A DNA stretch of 63,911 nt from assembly GCA_019694955.1 (NCBI GenBank), contig JAIBAX010000023.1, positions 1 through 63,911 of the forward strand, written 5' to 3'. Position 1 is the stretch's first letter. Each line of letters opens with the position of its first letter. Below are positions 23,210 through 31,523 of the stretch, in pieces. The notes beneath the pieces were generated by a model. The model ran no database searches and had not been told where the DNA came from. It worked only from the letters and a program-made list of their open reading frames with translations. Source of the stretch: Chitinophagales bacterium (GTDB lineage Bacteria > Bacteroidota > Bacteroidia > Chitinophagales > JADIYW01). Made by a program: the position numbers and the translations under genes.

Positions 23210-24172
23210 TTATTGAACAAATAATTCAGGACGGATCATCCTAATTTGTTTAATTACTGAATCATTTTCTTTTGGAATCTTAAAAATGTTTGAAGGATTC
23301 TCATAATACAGTCTCCTTTTGTTTTCAAATTCTGAGGATGCTATATTTTTAGAAAGATTCATATAGAATTCAATGTCTTTTCCATGTTCAACTATTCGTT
23401 GTATATGATGTACATTTAAAATAATGCTCTGATTTATTTTAACGAAAAAATCTTTGGTAGTGTTTAATTTATTAAGAATATAGTTTTCTAGACTTCTACC
23501 ATCTCTCGGATCATTAGAGATGTATAGCCTATCTTTCAACAAGATAATTTTCCTTGTACCTATAAGTGCTTTAACATCTTTTAATTCAAAACCTTTCTCA
23601 TCAACCAAATAGAAATAGCTAGGTATAATTGTAGTAATCATTACTATTGAAATTTCCAAAATGGATTCTTTTCTTGTCTCCCAGTTTACAAAATTTACGA
23701 AATCTGAATCAAATCGATTTATTGCCCTTTCAATAAAATTGTGAATTGATGCAATTCCCTGTGGTCTAAATACATCAAGTTTATCTTTTATTATTGCCAA
23801 GCTTCCATTATCTGCTTTAGAATTTATTTCCTTTTTGGTATCTCGTTTCAATATCTTGATATTTGGTTTATCAATACCTTTAAATTTAGTCGTAATTTTC
23901 TCAAATACATCTTCCTCCTCACTAAATATGAATATAAAAGAACTTAAAGGAAAGTACTCCCAAAACTCATAACATGTTATACCTCCATCTAATTTTATAT
24001 CCCAAAATATCAGGTGATAATCAATGGTACCATCTAACAACTTGTTTTCACATTCTTCATATGTTTCTGCATAATCTATATTGCATTTGTTAGAATAATT
24101 GCTTTTTCGGATAACATCTATCAAAGCTTCTCTCGCTTGAGGCTTGTCCTCTATAATCAGAATATTTATCAT
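23210..24172 (-). CDS. LytTR-family response regulator
   Basis: A 320-residue regulator. The receiver domain (about residues 1-125) has the acidic pair IIEDKPQ, the phosphoacceptor Asp in LIFWDIKLDGG and the conserved Lys in KILKRDT. The LytTR DNA-binding domain (about 205-300) has RKIILLKDRLYISND and KDFFVKINQSIILNVHHIQRI, with the usual FVKINQS...N core. An unusual insert of about 75 residues separates the two domains. Its ATG overlaps the kinase stop (ATGA), so the pair is translationally coupled. It is encoded inside the mobile element next to the excisionase-like gene and may control excision, transfer or cargo. Target sites are unknown. Confidence 0.88.
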   Translation of the reverse strand: MINILIIEDKPQAREALIDVIRKSNYSNKCNIDYAETYEECENKLLDGTIDYHLIFWDIKLDGGITCYEFWEYFPLSSFIFIFSEEEDVFEKITTKFKGIDKPNIKILKRDTKKEINSKADNGSLAIIKDKLDVFRPQGIASIHNFIERAINRFDSDFVNFVNWETRKESILEISIVMITTIIPSYFYLVDEKGFELKDVKALIGTRKIILLKDRLYISNDPRDGRSLENYILNKLNTTKDFFVKINQSIILNVHHIQRIVEHGKDIEFYMNLSKNIASSEFENKRRLYYENPSNIFKIPKENDSVIKQIRMIRPELFVQ

Positions 24173-27153
24173 GATATAAGATTAAATAGTTTTACAGTTG
24201 CTCCATTCTTACTAAGTGTTATGGATTTCTCCTTATTAAATACTAGATTACATATTTTCTGTTGTTTTAATGTATTGAGATACTTTTCTATATCATTAGT
24301 TGATATGCCGGTATTATCTTTATTTATTTTCATTTCTTTGGTATTTGATGTTCCTTTTCCATTGTCAATAATTACAAGGTCATTTTCATTTACATCAATA
24401 TAAATTTTATTGCCAATTGGATTTTGATAGTTTATAAATGCATGGTCTATGCAATTCTGAACAATAGGTTGGAGTATATTTGATGGAAACAATGTTGTTT
24501 CTTTTATTGCCATAATAGTTTCAGAAAATTCCAGGTCTATTGGTTTGTCTGATTTCTCGAAATTATATAGCTTCATGTATAATTTGATGTTCTCAAATTC
24601 ATCAGATAATTTAATGAGTGGCTCAATGCTATTTTTAATGCATTGTTTTGAATAGTCTTTTAAGAGAGAAATCGCATTAAATAATCCTTCTGTTTCTTTC
24701 TTAATTTCAACATCAACATTACTTCCAAGTATTTTCATCATTAAATTACCCATAGCAAGAGCAATCGTTCCCAAACCACCTTTTGAGTGATGTATATTCA
24801 ATCTGTCTTTTAAAAAATTATTTGATGTAATGGCTAATTCTTTTTCGAGTTTCTCCTTGTTTATCTCTAAGTCCTTCTTCGTTTCCAAAGCACGTATTTT
24901 TTCTTCCGTTTCAGTCTTTAATTTGTTATTCGCAATTTCCAGTTCCAAATTCTTCCTTTCTTTCATCTCACGTTCCATTTGTTCCTTTTTTAGAGCTAAA
25001 TCTTTTAGGTTTCTTTGTCTCTTTTGCTCAAAAGCAAATGCAACTGCAACAAATGCTGCAAAAACAGCAAATCTTGTCGTCCATTTGTTTTTAACTTCTA
25101 ATCCAGCTATTTCTGCCTTTTTACTTACAAGCACTGAATCATATTTAATTATTGAGTCATATAAATTTTGCACAGAATCTTTTAAGATACTAGTAAAAGT
25201 ATTTAAGCTATCATTTATACCACGTATATAGGAATTTTCTGATTCGCTCTTTGTTAATCTTAGGCTTGACAAGTTTAATGACTTATTTATTTTGTTTATT
25301 TCTATAGTCTTAGAAGACAATAACTGATCTTGAACTCGGATTGAATCATTTTTATTCTTCAATTCAACTTCTTTCAATTCAATTTCTCTTTGTTTCCTGT
25401 ATAGCTCTTCATTAATAAATTCAATATTTTTCTGTTGTAATTCTGTTGTCACTTCATCCTCCAATTTCTGATAATTATTATAAACAACAGTAAAATCTCT
25501 TTCCGCATTTTTTAGACCTAGCTCTCCTTCGGCAATCAATCTTGTGCTATCAAGTCTTTCTGCAATTTCAATTTCTGACATATAATATACTTTCTTTAAG
25601 TAGTGATCGTTGGGGTAATAGGAATTATCAATTTCTTCTTGAAAGCTATTAAATACATCAATAGCACTATCGATATCTTCAATTCCCATATAGTAGCGTA
25701 TCAAATTAATTTTTGAACAATAATATATAAATTGATTATTTGTGACTTGTGAAACCATACATAGATCGATCAATTCTTTTGCTCTTGTATAATATCCATG
25801 TGATATTAAACTAATCAGATACTCATCCGTGCATTGTTCATAGAAACTTGATGAATAGGATTTTAAGGACAAATCAAAAGCATATTGAAGATAATATAAT
25901 GAGACTTGCTCATCCACATAATTTCTTTCAACATATTTTGCAATAGCTTTAGAATATAATGAAACAACAAATTTGTCTAAAAAGATATTGTTCTTCCTTG
26001 AATCATTATAAAAATTAATGAGTTGTGATACGATGCCTAGTTCGATTAACTTAAATTGCTCAATGTAATCTGGATTTAAATAAAGTTTCTCTAGTTCAAA
26101 ACAGCCTTTCACAATTAAATACTCGTAATTTGAATATGTTTTATTAGAGGTTTTTATTAAAAATGGGGTATGACCATCTTCAAACTGTAGATTTTTTTCA
26201 TTTAGTAAATCAGTAATCTTATTTACAAAATGAAAATCTCCATTATAAGCTGATAAAGACTTAACTAAGTGTAGCAATGGGAAGTAGTTATAAACAAATT
26301 GTCCGTTTCCAATATTTATATATGATGCCGTTTTCAATGAATAGATGTAAGATTTATATTCCTGATCGGTATTTCCAAGATCAAAGTAAGCCAATCCTAA
26401 GCCGGTATATAGCCCCTCCTTACCCACAAGTGTTGTTTGAGAGTTTTTTAAATATTCACTAATGGTGACAAGAACCCCTAATAATCGTTCATAATTATTA
26501 GAATTCTTGAATATAAAGTCTTCATATTGTAGTGTTCTTGCCAATGCGGTCCATTCGTTGTAAGTAGATTTGTTCTTCCCGAGAATTTCATTGTAGAAAC
26601 GAGTATCGCAATCATACGGCAAACTATTAGCTGATAATATATTATCATAGAAACTCTTGAAAGCTTGATTATTATCCCAGAACTCAAAAATAAAAGGAGG
26701 GCTTAACTGGTCTTCAAAATACATTGGATAAAGGCTACATATATTTTGTATTGCATTAGAATCTTGATTAACACCAAAATATTGAGCATTTTCAAATAAA
26801 TTATTTTTGTTATATTGGTTATAGACACCAAAAGAAAGCATCCTCTTCACAAACCGCTTCTTCCTATCTTGCCATATACTATCGTTATCTATTAAGAGTT
26901 CATTTGGCATGAATGTATAAATTCGTAATTTATTCGCAATGTCGTTTTCTAAAGAATCAATCTGTTCGGGCTTAATTTCATTTTCATAATAAAAATGACA
27001 ATTATAATCATTTGGCCACCTGATATAGTCATTTGGGTTCGTTTTACCGATAAAATAGCTTCCTGCCTCCAAGTTGCCAAGTAATTCCAAATATGTTTGA
27101 GACTTACTAATAATACCAACGAATAGTAACAAAGTCACCAAAAAGAGTCTCAT
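24169..27153 (-). CDS. TPR-containing LytS-type histidine kinase
   Basis: A 994-residue sensor kinase. Layout: signal peptide (1-18); a long helical TPR-like region facing the periplasm (about 150-560); a coiled coil (about 570-690); one membrane segment (RFAVFAAFVAVAFAF, about 693-708); a second coiled coil; and a LytS/YehU-type kinase end (about 785-994). The usual NPHFLFN phosphoacceptor motif is altered to NIHHSKGGLG, keeping a His. The ATPase part keeps the N-box (NILQPIVQNCIDHAF) and G-box (IIDNGKGTSN). It pairs with the LytTR regulator by an ATGA overlap. The N-terminal part is long enough to bind a peptide or surface ligand. The altered motif raises the question of whether it phosphorylates normally. 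Confidence 0.85.
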   Translation of the reverse strand: MRLFLVTLLLFVGIISKSQTYLELLGNLEAGSYFIGKTNPNDYIRWPNDYNCHFYYENEIKPEQIDSLENDIANKLRIYTFMPNELLIDNDSIWQDRKKRFVKRMLSFGVYNQYNKNNLFENAQYFGVNQDSNAIQNICSLYPMYFEDQLSPPFIFEFWDNNQAFKSFYDNILSANSLPYDCDTRFYNEILGKNKSTYNEWTALARTLQYEDFIFKNSNNYERLLGVLVTISEYLKNSQTTLVGKEGLYTGLGLAYFDLGNTDQEYKSYIYSLKTASYINIGNGQFVYNYFPLLHLVKSLSAYNGDFHFVNKITDLLNEKNLQFEDGHTPFLIKTSNKTYSNYEYLIVKGCFELEKLYLNPDYIEQFKLIELGIVSQLINFYNDSRKNNIFLDKFVVSLYSKAIAKYVERNYVDEQVSLYYLQYAFDLSLKSYSSSFYEQCTDEYLISLISHGYYTRAKELIDLCMVSQVTNNQFIYYCSKINLIRYYMGIEDIDSAIDVFNSFQEEIDNSYYPNDHYLKKVYYMSEIEIAERLDSTRLIAEGELGLKNAERDFTVVYNNYQKLEDEVTTELQQKNIEFINEELYRKQREIELKEVELKNKNDSIRVQDQLLSSKTIEINKINKSLNLSSLRLTKSESENSYIRGINDSLNTFTSILKDSVQNLYDSIIKYDSVLVSKKAEIAGLEVKNKWTTRFAVFAAFVAVAFAFEQKRQRNLKDLALKKEQMEREMKERKNLELEIANNKLKTETEEKIRALETKKDLEINKEKLEKELAITSNNFLKDRLNIHHSKGGLGTIALAMGNLMMKILGSNVDVEIKKETEGLFNAISLLKDYSKQCIKNSIEPLIKLSDEFENIKLYMKLYNFEKSDKPIDLEFSETIMAIKETTLFPSNILQPIVQNCIDHAFINYQNPIGNKIYIDVNENDLVIIDNGKGTSNTKEMKINKDNTGISTNDIEKYLNTLKQQKICNLVFNKEKSITLSKNGATVKLFNLIS

Positions 27154-27188
27154 GTTAATTTAGGTTTATGTTAAAAAATATTGAATAG

Positions 27189-27422
27189 CTATCTTCCAGC
27201 ACCACGCTCTCTATGATCCCCACGTAACCGACTGAACTCATCCAAAAGGTTTTTCTCTCTTTCAAGTTCCACTAACCCCTTTTGAAAACCAATCATGTAC
27301 TCATCTTGCATTTCAGGAACTTTCCCTTTTAATGTGTCTGCTAACCCTGTATCGTATTGGCTTACAAGATACCCATCGTTAAATCCCTTAGCAATTCTGT
27401 GTATGTCAATTTCCTTTTCCAT
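27189..27422 (-). CDS. Small hypothetical protein beside the excisionase-like gene
   Basis: 77 residues from the ATG at 27422 (MEKEIDIHRIAKGFNDGYLV...), which starts just after the stop of the HTH gene. A longer version would overlap that gene by 20 bp. It is soluble and highly charged, ends in RLRGDHRERGAGR, and is probably helical. It is co-transcribed with the excisionase-like gene and placed before the kinase gene. No family recognised. Confidence 0.55.
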   Translation of the reverse strand: MEKEIDIHRIAKGFNDGYLVSQYDTGLADTLKGKVPEMQDEYMIGFQKGLVELEREKNLLDEFSRLRGDHRERGAGR

Positions 27423-27423
27423 A

Positions 27424-27708
27424 TTAAAAAGTATTTCGTGCATTTTCTTCTAAATAGGTATCAATAGAACCAGCGTCATATAAGATGACCTTGTGCATTG
27501 GTTGGCTGAACCTAATTTTTCCTTGATTTCTAAGCTGTAGAAGTGTTGTATCGCTTGAAATGTTGAGTCTTTTCTTTGCTTCTTCGGGCGTGATCCACGT
27601 TTCGTCCTTTCCTTTTAAATTATGTGTTTCCTTGATATATGAGACTACCCGATCTATGAGGGCTTCAAATGCGGGGTTGTCCAAGCAAATTACTTCGTTA
27701 GTTTTCAT
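27424..27708 (-). CDS. Excisionase-like helix-turn-helix protein
   Basis: A 94-residue DNA-binding protein. The C-terminal half (TWITPEEAKKRLNISSDTTL ... IRFSQPMHKVILYDAGSIDTYLEE) matches the MerR-like HTH of excisionase and DUF3853-type proteins common in Bacteroidota integrative elements. It would bind near an end of the element and steer the recombinase toward excision. It is the last gene before the tRNA, consistent with an element end near 27.75 kb. The integrase, however, is 14 kb away. Confidence 0.75.
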   Translation of the reverse strand: MKTNEVICLDNPAFEALIDRVVSYIKETHNLKGKDETWITPEEAKKRLNISSDTTLLQLRNQGKIRFSQPMHKVILYDAGSIDTYLEENARNTF

Positions 27709-27794
27709 GATAATAGAAAGTTACGAAATATTTTTTTATTTCTAATATACGTGAGGTAAAAAATATTATTTACTTGAGAAATACTTGAGGGAAA

Positions 27795-27829
27795 CAAAAA
27801 AGCACTTAGAGAAAACGCTCTAAGTGCTT
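27795..27829 (-). terminator. Terminator of the tRNA gene
   Basis: Perfect 12-bp stem AAGCACTTAGAG / CTCTAAGTGCTT with a 6-nt loop. On the minus strand it runs into TTTTTTG. It lies 8 bp beyond the encoded CCA of the tRNA, so the original chromosome reaches at least to 27795. Confidence 0.88.
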
Positions 27830-27837
27830 GATTCTGT

Positions 27838-27914
27838 TGGTGGTCCCACCTGGGCTCGAACCAGGGACCTACTGATTATGAGTCAGTTGCTCTAACCGAC
27901 TGAGCTATAGGACC
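27838..27914 (-). tRNA. tRNA with CAU anticodon (elongator Met or Ile2)
   Basis: A complete cloverleaf on the minus strand. Acceptor GGTCCTA / TGGGACC, D arm GCTC...GAGC, anticodon stem ACTGA / TCAGT around loop CTCATAA (anticodon CAT), T arm CCTGG-TTCGAGC-CCAGG, discriminator A and an encoded CCA (27838-27840). The anticodon stem lacks the GGG/CCC pairs of an initiator tRNA. Met and lysidine-modified Ile2 both use CAU and cannot be separated with certainty by eye. Its 3' end faces the mobile element, the usual polarity for tRNA-targeting integrases. A terminator follows directly. Confidence 0.95.
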
Positions 27915-27983
27915 GTGAATCGCTTGCGCTTTTCACAATTGGACTGCAAATGTAGTTTTTTTTATTTTAATTGAAAAACACTT

Positions 27984-29297
27984 TTACATTTTTTCAAAAC
28001 CTATCCTGAAATTTCCTTCCTTACTCGTCACCACCAAGAAGTATTTGCCTGTCGCTAAATCTTCTAATGGCAACTCATAATGACCCTTCAAAAAAGCTAT
28101 ATAAGTGCGTTGTTGCTCCTTGCCACTCAAATCGTAAATCGTAAAGAATGCATCTGAGATATCGACAGGCAGTTGTACCATTGTCTTTTCTTTTGCAGGA
28201 TTGGGAAAAAGTGTCATCCCTTCTAAATACACCTCTTGCGAAATGCCCACATATACAGGGCTTTCATATACATGTACAATCAGGAACTTTCCGTTGTCAT
28301 ATTCCTTGTTAGAAGCAGTTTCTATAATAGGCATAATGGGAATATCCCGATTTTTTGCCGAAAGGAAATATGACTTCCTGCGATGAATATGTCCCGCCAA
28401 CCACAACCCCATTTTTTCTTTGTGCGGTAAAAACAAATCTCCCAGTCGATTGTATTCATCTCCGCTGAAGGCATTGATAAATCCAAATGGCTCCCGTACT
28501 GGCGGATGATGCGATACCATGATAATACTTTTTTCCTTCACCGCCGACAAAGCATTTAGCTGCTCATTTATCCAGCGGTAAGTGCCACCGGAAAAATCAT
28601 ATAACTGCGCTTCCGGGCCAATGCCGGGTCCGGGAGGGAAGCGTGCCGGATATCTCGGATTGAAATCGGTGAGCAGAAAGGTCGTTTCCGCATATTTGAA
28701 AGAAAAATTCTGTAAGAAATTAAAGTTCTTAGCTTCCGGATTATACGTTGTTATTAACCGCGATCCATCATTCCAATCGGTGAAAAAACTGCGACAAATT
28801 TCAAACTGTGGCGCAAAGATATCATTGATGATAGAATCTCCCTTAGGCTCAGGAGCCTCCATATTGTTTGCACCTTTGGTATATGGCCATGTATCATGAT
28901 TGCCCATCAAGGGAACATAAGGGATATCTAATTCATCCATGATCTCTCTGAAACGCAAAAACTCTGATTCCTCTCCACTATCCGTCAAATCACCGGAAAC
29001 GATTACAAAACGAATGTCTTTCTCAGCGGCATGTGCATTGATCCACCTGACGGTACTCATCAATGCAGTAGAAGGGTAACCATTTTCTGAAGATAGCAGC
29101 GTATCGTTATATCCTACCGTCCCAAAATCATCTACACTTTCACCAATATGTACGTCCGTAAGGTGTACAAAAGAATATTTGTATACAGCACCCGGGATAT
29201 CTCCATTTAGATTGTATTCTGTAACAATCGTTGAATCCTGTCCCCAAGCAAAAGAAAAAATATATAGGGATAAATAGGTGATAAAAACTTTCTTCAT
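27984..29297 (-). CDS. Secreted calcineurin-like phosphoesterase with T9SS domain
   Basis: A 437-residue exported metallophosphoesterase. Signal peptide 1-19 (ending in AWGQ). Metal-binding motifs in order: DVH in FVHLTDVHIGE (about 48), GDxxD in IVSGDLTDSGEE (about 101), GNHD in VPLMGNHDTW (about 133), HH in MVSHHPPVREP (about 261) and GHxH in LAGHIHRRKS (about 303). All five are intact, so it should bind two metals and hydrolyse phosphate esters. The T9SS type A sorting domain starts at LFPNPAKEKTM (about 361). It stands alone, divergent from msrA. The substrate cannot be told from the sequence. Confidence 0.88.
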   Translation of the reverse strand: MKKVFITYLSLYIFSFAWGQDSTIVTEYNLNGDIPGAVYKYSFVHLTDVHIGESVDDFGTVGYNDTLLSSENGYPSTALMSTVRWINAHAAEKDIRFVIVSGDLTDSGEESEFLRFREIMDELDIPYVPLMGNHDTWPYTKGANNMEAPEPKGDSIINDIFAPQFEICRSFFTDWNDGSRLITTYNPEAKNFNFLQNFSFKYAETTFLLTDFNPRYPARFPPGPGIGPEAQLYDFSGGTYRWINEQLNALSAVKEKSIIMVSHHPPVREPFGFINAFSGDEYNRLGDLFLPHKEKMGLWLAGHIHRRKSYFLSAKNRDIPIMPIIETASNKEYDNGKFLIVHVYESPVYVGISQEVYLEGMTLFPNPAKEKTMVQLPVDISDAFFTIYDLSGKEQQRTYIAFLKGHYELPLEDLATGKYFLVVTSKEGNFRIGFEKM

Positions 29298-29362
29298 ATT
29301 TAAGTGTTATTAAAAATAATGATTTGTAAGGAAATAAAAAAATTCTTTACCAAATATATAAA

Positions 29363-30016
29363 ATGCAGAAAACAATGTTCTATTGCTTAATTTTATTACT
29401 GTTTACCGGATGCAATACGCATGCAGACAGTCAACCCACACATTCCGAACAAAATAATACTAAAGAAATGGGAGAAAGAGAAAATTTAGATACCGTTACC
29501 CTCGGCGCAGGATGCTTTTGGTGTGTGGAAGCCGTCTTTCAGCAATTGGAAGGCGTTGTCGCTGTTAGTTCGGGATATAGTGGTGGTGTTTCAAAAAATC
29601 CTACCTATCAGGAGGTATGCACCGGAACAACAGGTCATGCCGAGGTGTGTCAGATTGTATTCGATACTACTACATTGCCATTTAAAGATCTTTTAGAAGT
29701 TTTCTGGAGTGTACACGACCCCACCACGCTGAATCGCCAAGGTGCCGATGTAGGAACGCAGTATCGATCTGTGATTTTTTATCATAACGAAAAACAACGG
29801 GAAGAAGCGGAATTCTACAAAAATCAACTCAATCAGTCGAAAGCGTTTGACCAACCTGTTGTAACGGAGATTAGTACCTTTACAACTTTCTACAAAGCAG
29901 AAGATTACCACCAGAATTATTTCAACGAAAATGGAAAGCAACCCTATTGTCAGTTTGTCATTCAACCCAAGGTTGACAAATTCAAGAAGGTATTTCATGA
30001 CAAGTTGAAGCAGTAG
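29363..30016 (+). CDS. msrA: Peptide methionine sulfoxide reductase A, lipoprotein
   Basis: A 217-residue MsrA that reduces methionine-S-sulfoxide in proteins. The catalytic Cys is in LGAGCFWCVEAVF (about residue 51), followed by GVVAVSSGYSGG, TGHAEVCQIVFD and SVHDPTTLNRQGADVGTQYRS, all family signatures. The N-terminus LLFTGCNTHADSQ is a lipoprotein signal, so it works outside the inner membrane. The C-terminal tail (DKFKKVFHDKL) is typical. No MsrB is next to it. It is convergent with the carotenoid desaturase-like gene with a 1-bp gap. Confidence 0.95.
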   Translation: MQKTMFYCLILLLFTGCNTHADSQPTHSEQNNTKEMGERENLDTVTLGAGCFWCVEAVFQQLEGVVAVSSGYSGGVSKNPTYQEVCTGTTGHAEVCQIVFDTTTLPFKDLLEVFWSVHDPTTLNRQGADVGTQYRSVIFYHNEKQREEAEFYKNQLNQSKAFDQPVVTEISTFTTFYKAEDYHQNYFNENGKQPYCQFVIQPKVDKFKKVFHDKLKQ

Positions 30017-30017
30017 T

Positions 30018-31523
30018 CTAAGCAAACAACCCTTCGTTGCAGACGCTCTCAAGAGGATATTCTTGCAATCCTTCTGTAGAAAGAATATGGTTGGCAGCAA
30101 TAGCACCAGAAGTATAAGCGGCTTCCATCAGCATCGCAGTGGTAGGCAGTTTTACCCAGTCTCCCGCCAGAAAGAAATTGGGAATCTCCGTTTGAATAGT
30201 TGGGCGGTTTTTATAATTGCCCAACTGAAACGCAGGAAAATCATCTCTATGTTGGAAGAACTTGTGTTTAATCGTTAGCCCTTTGAGTTCCGGAAGGTAG
30301 TGGAACATCTCATCTAAAAGTTGTTGCTGAATGGCAGCATCATCCGTTAAATGAGCCGGTAAAGTATAAGCATGTAGCTCAAAAATACCGCCATGATGTT
30401 GCTCCGACCATTTTTTCGATTCTTTTTCCATCTTATGGTAAAAAGTGATGCTGTCTAAACATTGTAGTCGGTCTGTAAACAAGAAGAAGGGCAAATCAGG
30501 ATTTTTTTCAAAGCGATCTGTCCAAATTCTTAATACAGCATATCTGTCAGAAGCATTCAGCTGTAACATCTGTTTCCTGAAATGTGGATATCCTTCAGTG
30601 AATGCTGCTTCACTTAAAACACGTTTGGTGTGTTTAACATCTGCTGCCCAAATACAATAATCGAATGTATGGTCATTTACCACGAATTTGTTATCCTTCA
30701 TCGAGATATTATCTATGGAAGTGTTTCTGCAGATGACGCCCTGATTTTGCAAAATATATTGTTCAACGGGTCGCAAAAATGTATATTCGAAATCATCGTC
30801 TAAGACGTCGTACAAGAGTCCATCTTCGTTGCTTAAAAAATAAAAGTGAAACCCTTTCATGAGTTCAGCCATAGACATTTTTTCAGGCTCAGAAAAAAAT
30901 GCTCTGGCAAAGCTGTTAAATACCAACTTAAGATGCTCCGGCATCATGGTTTTTTTTGCAAAGGAAGCAAAACTGACAGTATCATACTTTTTGAAAGTCT
31001 TATTAGGATGATATCGCAAGAGTTTTAAGTATTGAATGGAAAGTGGGTTGACAAATGTCCAAAAATCTAGGATTCCTTTTTTGCGTAAATCCCAAATATT
31101 TAATCCTGGCGTTTGGTCAATTCCGGCAAAGCCTTGTTGTTTACCATTTTCATAAAAGATGATATAATCGTCAATGGGAATGAGGTGTTTGTAAATATCC
31201 AATCGCTTCATGAAATTCCGCAAATTGTAATATTGACGGAAAAATGCATGAAAACCATGTTCGGTACGAAGTGTCTCACCATTGCTATCAAATGTCCATG
31301 AACCTAATTTGCCACCCAAATAATCATTTTTCTCAAAAAGTGTCACCTTAAAACCACGTTCGGCGAGGTTGGCAGCGCTGCTCAATCCAGCAATGCCTCC
31401 ACCAATAATGGCTACCGTTTTTTGTGGCGCAACATTTAAAGGAAGTTGGTCATTTACGGTATTGTTTTGTATGCGATAGCCTTGTAGTTTGTCTTTAATC
31501 TTCTTGCGCAACCAATTCCTCAT
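30018..31523 (-). CDS. FAD-dependent carotenoid desaturase, CrtU/CruE-like
   Basis: 501 residues from the ATG at 31523 (MRNWLRKKIKDK...), which is preferred over an upstream start that would extend further into the Rieske gene. The FAD-binding motif is VAIIGGGIAGLSSAANLAER (about 37-56), followed by LFEKNDYLGGKLGSW. The segment RTEHGFHAFFRQYYNLRNF (about 83-101) is characteristic of the CrtU/CruE carotene desaturase-methyltransferase branch rather than of CrtI. The C-terminal FAD motif NFFLAGDWVKLPTTAMLMEAA is present. Those enzymes turn beta-rings into aromatic rings. It overlaps the Rieske oxygenase gene by 29 bp, so both act together. The substrate is inferred; a related squalene or other polyene desaturase is possible. 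Confidence 0.75.
   Translation of the reverse strand: MRNWLRKKIKDKLQGYRIQNNTVNDQLPLNVAPQKTVAIIGGGIAGLSSAANLAERGFKVTLFEKNDYLGGKLGSWTFDSNGETLRTEHGFHAFFRQYYNLRNFMKRLDIYKHLIPIDDYIIFYENGKQQGFAGIDQTPGLNIWDLRKKGILDFWTFVNPLSIQYLKLLRYHPNKTFKKYDTVSFASFAKKTMMPEHLKLVFNSFARAFFSEPEKMSMAELMKGFHFYFLSNEDGLLYDVLDDDFEYTFLRPVEQYILQNQGVICRNTSIDNISMKDNKFVVNDHTFDYCIWAADVKHTKRVLSEAAFTEGYPHFRKQMLQLNASDRYAVLRIWTDRFEKNPDLPFFLFTDRLQCLDSITFYHKMEKESKKWSEQHHGGIFELHAYTLPAHLTDDAAIQQQLLDEMFHYLPELKGLTIKHKFFQHRDDFPAFQLGNYKNRPTIQTEIPNFFLAGDWVKLPTTAMLMEAAYTSGAIAANHILSTEGLQEYPLESVCNEGLFA

Noticed and set aside
30018..31523. CrtI-type phytoene desaturase
   Set aside because: The HGFHAFFRQYYNLR region fits the CrtU/CruE branch better, and the gene is paired with a Rieske oxygenase rather than with crtB.
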